A stretch of DNA of 18,686 nucleotides from an uncultured Lachnospiraceae bacterium (GCA_905235345.1 CAJOLO010000011.1:1-18686), one strand, 5' to 3'. Counted from the stretch's first letter, positions 7,084-15,738 are shown. Notes: generated by a model not told the origin, from the letters alone. Program-made: numbers and translations.

Positions 7084-7869
7084 TTAACCTATAAGTGAAT
7101 CAATCTTATCAAGTAGACTTCCTCTGTCAATTGGTTTTAACATATATCCCTGTGGTTTAAGTTTTGCCACCTCTATAATTCTTTCCCTGTCTGCAAGTCC
7201 TGTTAAAAATACTATCGGTATATTCTCTTTTCCCTTCATTTGCCTTATATTCTTAAATACCGTAGGTCCGTCCTCAAATGGCATTTCATAATCAAGAAGA
7301 ATAAGATCTGTCTCATGGTTTTCCAAAAACTTATAAGCCATAATTCCGCCCTTTGCAATCGAAACATCATATTTATGATGCAGATGTTCTTTTATAAGTT
7401 TAAGCATCATAGGATCATCATCAATGGCGAGTATATGTTTTCGGCGATTACTTTCTTCCTGTGCTGCTTTTATACGTTCAGCACGCTCTTCAGCACGTTT
7501 AACATCTTCCAAATAATTATTTAGCTGTTTTTTTATCATATCTGTTGTAAGAGGTTTCTTTAAAATGAGATCAGGAGTAAATTCTGATTGTATAACAAAT
7601 TCATTACAATCTTCGGCAGTACCAATAATTACGAACTCTGCTTTCTGTCCTGCCATTCTCTTACGAACCTTATTAACTGTTGTAATTTCATCCTTTGATT
7701 CATTATACATACAATAAATAATTATATCCGGATCAATTATTTCAATATGTCTCCTTAAATCTTCAAATCTCAGTGATGATGTATATAATTCATAATCTTC
7801 CCACAAAAAGTTAAAAAATGTATCAATAATTGGAGTATTTTTACCTATAAGAAGTGTACAATATGCCAT
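7084..7869 (-). CDS. Two-receiver response regulator without an output domain
   Basis: The protein has 261 residues and two receiver-like halves. The N-terminal half (about 1-118) is degenerate: it has receiver-like secondary structure and a KKP motif (104-106), but the usual acidic pair and phospho-acceptor Asp are not evident. A charged helical linker (about 119-143, RAEERAERIKAAQEES) joins it to a standard receiver (145-261) with D150/D151/D152, phospho-acceptor D193 (ILLDYEMP), T223 and K245 (MLKP). No DNA-binding or enzymatic output domain follows, so it probably passes phosphate or binds partners. It lies directly upstream of the hybrid kinase (25-base gap), whose HPt domain is a natural phosphate source. 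ATG 7869 is preceded by GAGGAGGT at good spacing. A 76-base gap without a visible terminator separates it from gyrA. Confidence 0.85.
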   Translation of the reverse strand: MAYCTLLIGKNTPIIDTFFNFLWEDYELYTSSLRFEDLRRHIEIIDPDIIIYCMYNESKDEITTVNKVRKRMAGQKAEFVIIGTAEDCNEFVIQSEFTPDLILKKPLTTDMIKKQLNNYLEDVKRAEERAERIKAAQEESNRRKHILAIDDDPMMLKLIKEHLHHKYDVSIAKGGIMAYKFLENHETDLILLDYEMPFEDGPTVFKNIRQMKGKENIPIVFLTGLADRERIIEVAKLKPQGYMLKPIDRGSLLDKIDSLIG

Positions 7870-7945
7870 TATATATACCTCCTCATTCTTAAATATATTC
7901 AGGTAATTGTTAAACTCTGATTTACATCTTTATTAATTGTTCATA

Positions 7946-10474
7946 TTATTCTTCAGGATTACTATCCTTTTCTTTCTTTTCTTCCAATTCCATTTCTTTC
8001 TCGAATTCAGCAATAGAATCTTCAGGTGATTTATCACGAACCTTAGCAATAGAAGCAACTATAATATCTTTTTCATGATCCATACTCATGAGTTTGACAC
8101 CGGAAGTAATTCTTCCAAGCTCTGATATTGAACTACACTCCATACGGATTACAATTCCTTCAGAAGATATGAGCATAATTTCATTATCATCATTAACTGC
8201 TTTCATTCCTACTACATTACCGGTTTTTGAATTAATTTTATAACATTTTACACCTTTACCTCCACGGCGCTGAGGTGTAAATTCTTCCATATCAGTCCTC
8301 TTTCCAAGGCCTTTTTCAGATACAATAAGAAGATCGGTACCCTGTGAATCGAGCTGCATTCCTATAACTTCATCACCGGGTATCAGATTCATTCCTATAA
8401 CTCCCATAGAAGTTCTACCTGTATTTCTTACATCTGTCTCTTTGAAACGAATACACATACCAAGCTTTGTAACCAGAAATATATCCTTAGTATTATCAGT
8501 AATCTTAACCTGAATAAGTTCATCGCCATCCTTAAGTGTAATGGCAGCAAGTCCTGTCTTTCTGACATTCTCATATTCAGAAAGCTTGGTTTTCTTGACA
8601 ATACCGTTCCTGGTTGCCATAAACAGATACTTATCCTCATCATAATTCTTAACTGCAACACCTGCTGTAATATATTCTCCCGGATTAAGCTGTAAGAGAT
8701 TAACTATATTAATACCTCTTGAAGTTCGTGAAGATTCGGGAATCTCATAAGCCTTCATACGATATACCTTACCGCTGTTGGTAAAGAATAAAATATAATG
8801 ATGTGTGGTTGTCATGAAAAGTGTATCAATAAAGTCATCATCTATTGTTGACATTCCCTTGATACCTTTACCTCCACGATTTTGAGAACGGAAGTTATCA
8901 ACTGTCATACGTTTGATATATCCAAGTCTGGTCATAGTGATAACTGTATTCTCTTTTTTAATAAGATCCTCGATAGTTATATCATCATCATCAAATCCAA
9001 TCTTGGTTCTTCTGTCATCACCATACTTTGTTGCAATAATAAGAATTTCTTCCTTAATAACTCCAAGCAGTTTCTTTTCATCTGCAAGAATTGCTTTTAA
9101 CTCTGCAATTCTTTCCATAAGCTCTTTATATTCCGTCTCAAGCTTTTCTCTTTCCAAACCTGTAAGAGCACGAAGACGCATATCAACTATTGCCTGTGCC
9201 TGCACTTCAGAAAGCTTGAACTCATTCATTAAACCTTCCTTAGCTTCACCGACATTCTTAGAACCTCTTATTATCTCAATTACCCTGTCAATATTATCAA
9301 GTGCAATAAGTAAACCTTCTAATATATGCGCACGCTCTTCTGCTTTATTAAGATCATATTTTGTTCTTCTTGTTACAACATCCTTCTGATGCTCAAGATA
9401 ATAATGTAACATATCAAGAAGATTCAAAACCTTAGGCTCACCATTAACAAGAGCAAGCATAATAACACCGAAACTATCCTGTAGCTGAGTATGCTTATAA
9501 AGCTGATTAAGCACTACATTGGCATTGGTATCCTTCTTAAGCTCAATGACAATTCTCATACCCTCTCTTGATGATTCATCACGAAGATCCGTAATTCCTT
9601 CTATCTTTTTATCTTTAACCAGATCCGCAATATTCTTGATAAGTCTTGCTTTATTGACCATATATGGAAGCTCGGTTACAACTATCCTCTGCTTACCATT
9701 ATTCATAGGCTCAATATCAGTAACTGAACGAATCTTTATCTTACCGCGTCCTGTACGATATGCATCCTCTATTCCCTGACGACCTAATATGGTAGCTCCT
9801 GTCGGAAAATCAGGACCTTTAACTATCTCAAGAATCTCATCTATTTCAGTTTCTCTATCTTCTTGAACCTGATTATCTATTATCTTAACTACCGCATCAA
9901 TGACTTCTCGAAGATTATGAGGAGGAATATTGGTTGCCATACCTACGGCAATACCTCCTGTACCATTAACCAAAAGATTAGGATAACGTGACGGAAGTAC
10001 AGTAGGTTCCTTCTCTGTCTCATCAAAATTAGGTGCAAAATCAACAGTATCCTTATTGATATCAGCAAGCATTTCCATGGAAATCTTAGAAAGTCTTGCT
10101 TCCGTATATCGCATAGCCGCTGCTCCGTCACCATCGACAGAACCAAAATTTCCATGTCCGTCTACAAGCGGATATCTGGTATTCCATTCCTGAGCAAGTT
10201 TAACCAAAGCATCATATATAGAACTGTCACCATGAGGGTGATATTTACCCATTGTATCTCCGACGATACGTGCACATTTACGATGTGGCTTATCGGGACC
10301 GTTATTTAACTCAATCATGGAATAGAGTATTCTTCTTTGCACCGGCTTAAGACCATCTCTGATATCGGGAAGTGCTCTGGAAGTAATTACACTCATGGCA
10401 TAATCTATATAATAGCTTTCCATTGTTTTTTTGAGGTCGACCTCATTAACTTTGTCAAAAATATTGTCGTCCAT
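7946..10474 (-). CDS. gyrA: DNA gyrase subunit A
   Basis: This is the DNA cleavage and rejoining subunit of gyrase, which introduces negative supercoils as an A2B2 complex. The 842-residue length is normal. The N-terminal breakage-reunion domain has the catalytic Tyr at 123 (AAMRYTEARLSKI). The quinolone-determining stretch HPHGDSSIYD has Ser84 and Asp88, the residues usually found in susceptible enzymes. The C-terminal pinwheel begins around residue 505. A GyrA-box (QNRGGKG, 531-537) sits in the first blade, and a second, exactly consensus QRRGGKG occurs at 734-740. The tail (about 820-842) is Glu/Lys-rich and acidic, a feature that in other gyrases modulates wrapping. ATG 10474 follows AAGGAG at six bases. 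It is downstream of gyrB, separated by a small unknown gene. Confidence 0.98.
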   Translation of the reverse strand: MDDNIFDKVNEVDLKKTMESYYIDYAMSVITSRALPDIRDGLKPVQRRILYSMIELNNGPDKPHRKCARIVGDTMGKYHPHGDSSIYDALVKLAQEWNTRYPLVDGHGNFGSVDGDGAAAMRYTEARLSKISMEMLADINKDTVDFAPNFDETEKEPTVLPSRYPNLLVNGTGGIAVGMATNIPPHNLREVIDAVVKIIDNQVQEDRETEIDEILEIVKGPDFPTGATILGRQGIEDAYRTGRGKIKIRSVTDIEPMNNGKQRIVVTELPYMVNKARLIKNIADLVKDKKIEGITDLRDESSREGMRIVIELKKDTNANVVLNQLYKHTQLQDSFGVIMLALVNGEPKVLNLLDMLHYYLEHQKDVVTRRTKYDLNKAEERAHILEGLLIALDNIDRVIEIIRGSKNVGEAKEGLMNEFKLSEVQAQAIVDMRLRALTGLEREKLETEYKELMERIAELKAILADEKKLLGVIKEEILIIATKYGDDRRTKIGFDDDDITIEDLIKKENTVITMTRLGYIKRMTVDNFRSQNRGGKGIKGMSTIDDDFIDTLFMTTTHHYILFFTNSGKVYRMKAYEIPESSRTSRGINIVNLLQLNPGEYITAGVAVKNYDEDKYLFMATRNGIVKKTKLSEYENVRKTGLAAITLKDGDELIQVKITDNTKDIFLVTKLGMCIRFKETDVRNTGRTSMGVIGMNLIPGDEVIGMQLDSQGTDLLIVSEKGLGKRTDMEEFTPQRRGGKGVKCYKINSKTGNVVGMKAVNDDNEIMLISSEGIVIRMECSSISELGRITSGVKLMSMDHEKDIIVASIAKVRDKSPEDSIAEFEKEMELEEKKEKDSNPEE

Positions 10475-10568
10475 TATATTCTCCTTGTCTCATTGTCGTG
10501 AACGTTTTATTACGAGTAATTGCATATTTATAAATATACGCCAGACATTATCTGTGTCCGTAATAACA

Positions 10569-10742
10569 TTAATTAAATTTACTGTTAATCTCCTCTAATA
10601 CCTTTAACTGTTCATATTGTATAAGATCATTGAAAGATATCTCATGATCCTTTGCGAATTCCTTATACGCTTCAATCTCAATATTCTGTGTATTATCTGT
10701 TGAGCGAAGTGCTCTGAGTAACGGATTATTATTTTCTGCCAT
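10569..10742 (-). CDS. Small protein of unknown function between gyrB and gyrA
   Basis: A 57-residue reading (MAENNNPLLRALRSTD... IEAYKEFAKDHEISFNDLIQYEQLKVLEEINSKFN). I chose ATG 10742 because GGAAGGAG (10751-10758) lies eight bases upstream. A longer frame starts at 10769 but would overlap the end of gyrB and has no ribosome site of its own. The chosen start gives a 19-base gap after the gyrB stop, consistent with translation inside the gyrase operon. The composition is charged and largely helical, with no signal peptide, membrane segment, cysteine cluster or recognised DNA-binding motif. I do not recognise the family. Its place between the two gyrase subunits suggests co-expression, perhaps a gyrase-associated or regulatory role, but that is inference. 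Confidence 0.7.
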   Translation of the reverse strand: MAENNNPLLRALRSTDNTQNIEIEAYKEFAKDHEISFNDLIQYEQLKVLEEINSKFN

Positions 10743-10761
10743 AATTCTTTCTCCTTCCTCT

Positions 10762-12684
10762 TTATACATCCAGATTCTTTACAAACTTTGCATTCTCTTC
10801 AATAAATTCACGTCTTGGTTCAACCTTGTCTCCCATAAGAGTATTAAATACAAGATCTACCTCTGATTCGTTATCATCCTCTATACCTACACGCAAAAGA
10901 ACTCTTCTCTCAGGATCCATTGTTGTATCCCACAGCTGTTCCGCATCCATCTCTCCAAGTCCTTTATAACGCTGAATCTTATTATTCTGGTCTCTTCCAA
11001 CTTCTTTAAGAATTGCATCAAGCTCTTCATCGCTGTATGCATACCATATTTTTTTATTCTTCTCCAACTTATAAAGAGGCGGCTGAGCCAGATATACATG
11101 TCCCTCTCTTATAAGGTCGGGCATAAATCTGTAGAAAAATGTTAACATCAAAGTAGCAATATGGGCTCCGTCAACGTCCGCATCAGTCATAATAATAATC
11201 TTGTGATAACGAAGCTTACTAATATCAAAATTCTCATGAATTCCGGTACCGAAAGCAGTTATCATAGCTTTAATCTCTTCATTACCGAGAATTCTGTCTA
11301 TACGTGCTTTTTCAACATTCAATATCTTACCGCGAAGAGGCAGGATTGCCTGAGTTGCTCGTGAGCGTGCTGTCTTTGCCGAACCTCCGGCCGAATCTCC
11401 CTCAACTATATATATCTCACAATTTTCAGGATTCTTATCGGAACAGTCTGCAAGTTTTCCCGGAAGTGCCATAGAATCATTAAGTGTGGATTTTCTGGCA
11501 ACATCTCTTGCTTTTCTTGCAGCAATTCTCGCACGCTGTGCCTGAATAGCCTTATTAACAATAACCTTAGCAATCTTAGGGTTAAGCTCTAAGAATATAG
11601 TAAGCTGTTCGGTTACAACACTGTCAACCGCTGTTCTTGCCTCTGAATTACCCAGTTTAATCTTAGTCTGACTTTCAAACTGAGGATCAGCAACCTTAAT
11701 ACTTACAATTGCGGCAAGTCCTTCACGAAGATCGTCACCTGAAAGATTATCTTCATTATCCTTAAGCATTTTATTATTTCTTGCATAATCATTGAATACT
11801 TTGGTTATAGCAGAACGGAAACCTGTAAGATGCGTACCGCCCTCAACAGTTCCTATATTATTAACAAAAGTATATACAGACTCACTGTAAGAGCTGTTAT
11901 GCTGCATGGCAACTTCAACCACAACTCCGTCTTTTTCACCTTCACAATATATAATCTTATCATACAAAGGATCCTTATGACGATTGATATATTCAACAAA
12001 TTCCTTTATACCACCCTCATAATGAAATTCTCTTTCCTTTTCACGTCCCGCACGCTTATCACTTAATGTTATTTTTAGTCCTTTGGTAAGAAATGCCATC
12101 TCGCGAAGTCTTGTGCGAAGCGTATCATAATCAAAGTTCAAAGTCTCGAATATGGTATCATCCGGCATAAATGTTACCATAGTTCCACGCTTTTTGGTAT
12201 TTCCTACAATCTCTAAAGGATGTATTATTTTACCTTTTTCATAACGTTGTCTGTGTATCTTACCGTCACGATATATCTCAACCTCTAACCATTCGGAAAG
12301 TGCATTAACAACAGATGCTCCAACACCATGAAGTCCACCGGCAACCTTATATCCTCCACCACCGAATTTTCCTCCGGCATGTAACATGGTAAATACAACA
12401 TCTACCGCAGGAATTCCTGCTTTTTCCTGAATACCTGTCGGAATACCTCGCCCATTATCAATTACCGTAACTGAACCGTCCTGATTAATTATAACATTGA
12501 TCTCCGTACAATATCCAGCAAGTGCTTCATCAACAGCATTATCAACAATCTCATATACCAGGTGGTGTAAACCTTTTTCCGAAGTCGTACCTATATACAT
12601 ACCGGGTCTTTTACGAACCGCCTCCAGACCTTCAAGAATCTGAATCTGATTAGCACCATATTCCTGCTCTACTTTATCACTCAT
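10762..12684 (-). CDS. gyrB: DNA gyrase subunit B
   Basis: This is the ATPase subunit of gyrase. From ATG 12684 the protein has 640 residues, typical of Gram-positive GyrB without the large enterobacterial insertion. It carries the start-proximal RKRPGMYIG, the ATP-lid and GHKL motifs DNGRGIP (76-82) and GGLHGVG (116-122), and the Toprim metal site EGDSAGGSAKTARSR (from E428) with DADVDGAH (501-508). The RYKGLGEMD motif near 572-580 and the C-terminal GyrA-contact region follow. The start was set by TAGGAGGA with six bases to ATG 12684; a frame-consistent ATG at 12708 lies upstream of that site and is unlikely to be used. The gene follows recF after 77 bases and precedes a 57-residue gene and gyrA. 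Confidence 0.97.
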   Translation of the reverse strand: MSDKVEQEYGANQIQILEGLEAVRKRPGMYIGTTSEKGLHHLVYEIVDNAVDEALAGYCTEINVIINQDGSVTVIDNGRGIPTGIQEKAGIPAVDVVFTMLHAGGKFGGGGYKVAGGLHGVGASVVNALSEWLEVEIYRDGKIHRQRYEKGKIIHPLEIVGNTKKRGTMVTFMPDDTIFETLNFDYDTLRTRLREMAFLTKGLKITLSDKRAGREKEREFHYEGGIKEFVEYINRHKDPLYDKIIYCEGEKDGVVVEVAMQHNSSYSESVYTFVNNIGTVEGGTHLTGFRSAITKVFNDYARNNKMLKDNEDNLSGDDLREGLAAIVSIKVADPQFESQTKIKLGNSEARTAVDSVVTEQLTIFLELNPKIAKVIVNKAIQAQRARIAARKARDVARKSTLNDSMALPGKLADCSDKNPENCEIYIVEGDSAGGSAKTARSRATQAILPLRGKILNVEKARIDRILGNEEIKAMITAFGTGIHENFDISKLRYHKIIIMTDADVDGAHIATLMLTFFYRFMPDLIREGHVYLAQPPLYKLEKNKKIWYAYSDEELDAILKEVGRDQNNKIQRYKGLGEMDAEQLWDTTMDPERRVLLRVGIEDDNESEVDLVFNTLMGDKVEPRREFIEENAKFVKNLDV

Positions 12685-12761
12685 TTTTTTCCTCCTATAT
12701 AGTTTCACATCTTTACTTCGTTATGATGTTGTTTTTATTTAACAAAGATATTCCCGATTAA

Positions 12762-13850
12762 TCAAATCTTCATCTCTTTAACGTTACCCTTAACTACCTC
12801 ATATATCTTATCTATCGTCAGTCTTGATTTAATAAAATCGTCATAACCGGTACAGGTAACAATAGTCTGAATATCCTTAATACTGTCAAGCAGATAATTT
12901 CTTCTGTTAGAATCCAACTCACTCATAACATCGTCTAACAGAAGTACCGGGGTATCGTGAATTAAAGATTTTACCAATTCTATTTCTGCCAGTTTCAAAG
13001 AAAGCGCTGCTGTTCTCTGCTGTCCCTGAGATCCATAAGTTCTTACATCTATATCATTAACATAAAAGCATATATCATCTCTGTGAGGTCCTGTCTGTGT
13101 AGATTGATATTTTAAATCAATATCTCTCTTTTTACGAAGAGTATTTTCATAATCTTCTATAGACACATTATTTTCATAACTTATCTCTATTAGTTCCTTT
13201 CCACCTGTCAGATGATTATGAATGCCTTTAACTATATCATTTAACTGCTCAATAAAATGCTGTCTCTCCTTAATAACCTCTGTTCCGTATTGAACAAGAT
13301 ATGTATCCCACAAGTCTAATGTATCTTTTAATCGGTTATTAAATGAAATCTGCTTAAGAAGTGTATTTCTCTGTTCAAGAGCCTTATTGTAATTTACATA
13401 ATTATAAAAATACATCTTATTAAGCTGGCAAAGTTCAAGATTAATAAATCTTCTTCTTCCGGCAGGTCCGTTTTTTATTATTGAAAGATCCTCCGGTGAA
13501 AAGAATATCATATTAATGAGCCCTAATAATTCTCCACTCTTTTTTATACTCTGTCCATCAATTGCTATATACTTATTCTTATTTCTTCTAAGATGAACAT
13601 CTATTTTATGTCCTACATCATTTTTGGTAATGTATAGTCTTATATGAGACTCGTCCTCATTAAATTTAATTATATCTTTATCTTTGCTTCCTCTATGTGA
13701 TTTCGTGGTTCCGGCAATATATACAGCCTCTAATATATTAGTTTTTCCCTGGGCATTATCGCCATATAGTATGGTAATTCCCGGATCAAAAGTAATATCT
13801 AAGTTATCATAATTTCTATATGTTGACAGCTCCAATGAATTAATTAACAT
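12762..13850 (-). CDS. recF: DNA replication and repair protein RecF
   Basis: RecF is an SMC-like ATPase that helps load RecA at single-strand gaps via RecO and RecR. This 362-residue protein has the Walker A motif GDNAQGKT (30-37), the FSPEDLSIIKNGPAGRRRFIN region (117-137), the ABC signature GSQGQQRTAALSLKLAE (273-289) and Walker B VLLLDDVMSELD (302-313). The length is normal. ATG 13850 has AAGGG about ten bases upstream. It lies between the S4-domain gene and gyrB, the standard order in Firmicutes. A weak hairpin with a T-run in the 89-base gap upstream may lower transcription into this gene. Confidence 0.96.
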   Translation of the reverse strand: MLINSLELSTYRNYDNLDITFDPGITILYGDNAQGKTNILEAVYIAGTTKSHRGSKDKDIIKFNEDESHIRLYITKNDVGHKIDVHLRRNKNKYIAIDGQSIKKSGELLGLINMIFFSPEDLSIIKNGPAGRRRFINLELCQLNKMYFYNYVNYNKALEQRNTLLKQISFNNRLKDTLDLWDTYLVQYGTEVIKERQHFIEQLNDIVKGIHNHLTGGKELIEISYENNVSIEDYENTLRKKRDIDLKYQSTQTGPHRDDICFYVNDIDVRTYGSQGQQRTAALSLKLAEIELVKSLIHDTPVLLLDDVMSELDSNRRNYLLDSIKDIQTIVTCTGYDDFIKSRLTIDKIYEVVKGNVKEMKI

Positions 13851-13898
13851 GCCTTAATTCCCTTATATAACATATAATTTCACATATTAAGTAATATT

Positions 13899-13921
13899 AA
13901 AAAACACCTCTTGCGTTTTTT
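13899..13921 (-). terminator. Possible weak terminator or attenuator upstream of recF
   Basis: On the minus strand AAAAAACGC and GTGTTTTTT flank a five-base loop, giving a nine-pair stem with one G-T pair that ends in six T residues. The stem is A/T-rich and weak. Its position in the S4-recF gap suggests partial termination, lowering recF and gyrase expression relative to dnaN, but this is inferred only. Confidence 0.35.
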
Positions 13922-13939
13922 TCAAAATGTGATCAAGAA

Positions 13940-14161
13940 TTACTTAACAACCTTAATCTTATTATCATTAAACTCTACTATCATTCCGTTATAGAGTTTT
14001 CTTCTGTATCTGAATTCAACCTCTCCGTCAACCTTTACAAGTCCTTCGTCTATGATTTCCTTTGCCATAGCGCCTGACTCAACAAGATTAAGAGCTTTAA
14101 GGAGCTGACTTAAATTAATGAATTCATCCTTATCTCTTATTCTAAATTCTTCCATAATCAT
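13940..14161 (-). CDS. yaaA: S4-domain RNA-binding protein, YaaA/RlbA type
   Basis: A 73-residue protein made almost entirely of an S4 RNA-binding domain: INLSQLLKALNLVESGAMAKEIIDEGLVKVDGEVE (15-49), then RRKLYNGMIVEF (53-64). The conserved location between dnaN and recF identifies it as the YaaA-type protein of Firmicutes, which is associated with ribosome function in some species. Two starts are possible: ATG 14161, three bases after AGGCGG, or ATG 14155, nine bases after it and giving MEEFRIRD. The second has the more usual spacing. The region upstream is a short gap to dnaN with no separate promoter recognised, so it is probably part of the dnaN transcript. Confidence 0.9.
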   Translation of the reverse strand: MIMEEFRIRDKDEFINLSQLLKALNLVESGAMAKEIIDEGLVKVDGEVEFRYRRKLYNGMIVEFNDNKIKVVK

Positions 14162-14219
14162 AATCCGCCTATTATTTATTCTAATTCTTATAAAATGATA
14201 ACTTATTACGTTTTTAAAT

Positions 14220-15323
14220 TTAAGCTACAATACTTACAGGCAGAATAAGATATATATAATTTTCTTCAACATCCCTTATATAACAAGGTGATTTTTGATT
14301 GATCATATATATATCAACATTCTCATCATCAATTGCACGAAGTGCATCCATAAGGAATTTAGGATTAAAACCTATCCTAATATCTTTTCCTTCTTTATTG
14401 ATTTCCAACTCTTCATTCATGGATCCAAGAGTAGAATCAATCTTCATATACATACTTGAATTTTCAATATTAAGAATGATAGGTTTCTTATCGGATTCCT
14501 TTATAAACAGTGATGCTCTGTCAATACTGCTTACAAAATCACTCTTATTGATAGTGAATTTTGTCTCATAATCGTTGGTAAGCATCTGATCAATCTTGTA
14601 AAACTCACCCTCGAGAATTCTTGAAACGACCTTTGTTTGATCAAACTCAAATAATATATGTTTATCTGTTATATAGATTGTTACCTCGTCTTCAATACCA
14701 CCATTCAATATCTTAGTCATCTCACTCAATGTCTTACCCGGAACAATGACCTTCATAGGTTCATAACTTTCCTTAAGTTTAACTTTACGAATTGAAATTC
14801 TATGTCCATCCAAAGATATTACACGAAGCTCATCACCATTAACTTCGAAAAGCTCTCCTGTCATTATCTTTGTATTCTCCTGATCTGATATGGAAAAGAT
14901 TGTCTTCTGTATTACATCCTTTAATGTAAACTGTGAAATAGTAATAGATTTATCTTTTGCAACATCCGGAAGATAATTAAAATCATCACCTGATGTACCC
15001 GGAATATTGGTTTCATTTCTTTCACAATGTATAATAGCCTGATTATTGACATTAGTTTCAATAGTTATCTCACTGTCAGGAAGTCTTCTTACAATATCGC
15101 TGAAGAATTTAGCATCAATCGCAATCTTTCCTGCCTCGATTATTCTTCCTTCTATAATTGTTTCTATTCCAATTTCAATATCGTTGGCAATCAATCTTAT
15201 ATCGCTTAAACTTGCCTCTATTAATATACACTGAACATTAGTCATTGTACTTTTGGCAGAAACTGCTTTTGATACAATATTAATACCATTCATTAAAGAT
15301 GTTTTGTTACAGCTGATTTTCAC
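14220..15323 (-). CDS. dnaN: DNA polymerase III sliding clamp (beta subunit)
   Basis: The beta clamp encircles DNA and tethers polymerase III. The 367 residues fit three repeated clamp domains of about 120 residues each. Recognisable parts include MKISCNKTSLMNGINIVSKAV at the N-terminus, LPDSEITIE (81-89), LDGHRISIRK (near 174-183), IVPGKTL and the C-terminal YIYLILPVSIVA. The usual ending YLIMPMRL is altered to YLILPVSIVA, with a slightly longer tail. The start is GTG (15321-15323), eight bases after AAAGGAG (15332-15338). It lies directly downstream of the dnaA-dnaN origin gap, co-oriented with dnaA. Confidence 0.96.
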   Translation of the reverse strand: MKISCNKTSLMNGINIVSKAVSAKSTMTNVQCILIEASLSDIRLIANDIEIGIETIIEGRIIEAGKIAIDAKFFSDIVRRLPDSEITIETNVNNQAIIHCERNETNIPGTSGDDFNYLPDVAKDKSITISQFTLKDVIQKTIFSISDQENTKIMTGELFEVNGDELRVISLDGHRISIRKVKLKESYEPMKVIVPGKTLSEMTKILNGGIEDEVTIYITDKHILFEFDQTKVVSRILEGEFYKIDQMLTNDYETKFTINKSDFVSSIDRASLFIKESDKKPIILNIENSSMYMKIDSTLGSMNEELEINKEGKDIRIGFNPKFLMDALRAIDDENVDIYMINQKSPCYIRDVEENYIYLILPVSIVA

Positions 15324-15417
15324 TTTAGTTGCTCCTTTCCTATATGTTACAATGTCTTAATTGATTGTTAATATGTATTATAAGATTATATTTAAATAAA
15401 TATATTAATTGTTGTTA

Positions 15418-15426
15418 TTATCCACA
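15418..15426 (+). promoter_or_regulatory. DnaA box (perfect)
   Basis: TTATCCACA, an exact match to the DnaA-binding consensus, on the dnaN side of the A/T-rich stretch. With the box at 15507 it brackets the presumed unwinding element. Confidence 0.8.
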
Positions 15427-15456
15427 TCAACATATTTAAGATGAGTGATGTGGCGA

Positions 15457-15485
15457 TTTCATATTAATATTTATTATTATTATTC
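15457..15485. other. Presumed DNA unwinding element
   Basis: An almost pure A/T stretch with alternating TTA triplets, directly adjoining the TAG triplet array. In the B. subtilis arrangement, DnaA loads from a box, through the trio array, onto one strand of such a stretch. Confidence 0.6.
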
Positions 15486-15487
15486 AG

Positions 15488-15502
15488 TAGTAGTAGTAGT
15501 AG
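15488..15502 (+). promoter_or_regulatory. DnaA-trio array (five TAG triplets)
   Basis: TAGTAGTAGTAGTAG runs uninterrupted and abuts GGGG and a DnaA box (15507-15515) on its right and an A/T-rich stretch on its left. Read 3' to 5' each triplet is GAT, the published consensus of the DnaA-trio that guides DnaA filaments onto single-stranded DNA. The order box, G/C cluster, trios, A/T tract matches the known basal unwinding system. Confidence 0.75.
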
Positions 15503-15506
15503 GGGG

Positions 15507-15515
15507 TGTGGATAT
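15507..15515 (-). promoter_or_regulatory. DnaA box (one mismatch) next to the trio array
   Basis: TGTGGATAT on the plus strand is ATATCCACA on the minus strand, one base from consensus. Only the G-run lies between it and the TAG triplets, so it is the probable loading site for the DnaA filament. Confidence 0.65.
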
Positions 15516-15683
15516 GTTAAAAAATACTCTAAACCCTTATATTATTTATAAAATTGATGTTATCAATTATGTAAATAAATAGATTGTAACCTGTTAAAAA
15601 GATGTTATTAGGATTGACATGATTTATAAGCATGATAATATGTCTTAACATTAAATATTAATAACTAACATATAAGTAACAGT

Positions 15684-15692
15684 TTATCCACA
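15684..15692 (+). promoter_or_regulatory. DnaA box (perfect)
   Basis: TTATCCACA, close to the 3' end of dnaA, on the far side of the gap from the trio array. Confidence 0.75.
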
Positions 15693-15729
15693 AAATAAAT
15701 TAAGTATTTATGTTATCATGTTATTAAAA

Positions 15730-15738
15730 TGTTGATAA
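15730..15738 (-). promoter_or_regulatory. Possible degenerate DnaA box
   Basis: TGTTGATAA differs from the consensus complement TGTGGATAA at one position. It lies eight bases from the dnaA stop codon. It may be a weak site or chance. Confidence 0.3.

Noticed and set aside
8882..9389. Long plus-strand frames within gyrA
   Set aside because: They are antisense shadows of gyrA, with Ser/Ile-rich composition typical of complementary frames.
10475..10568. Possible terminator or regulatory hairpin between the 57-residue gene and gyrA
   Set aside because: Only a short GACA/TGTC pairing without a T-run is present.
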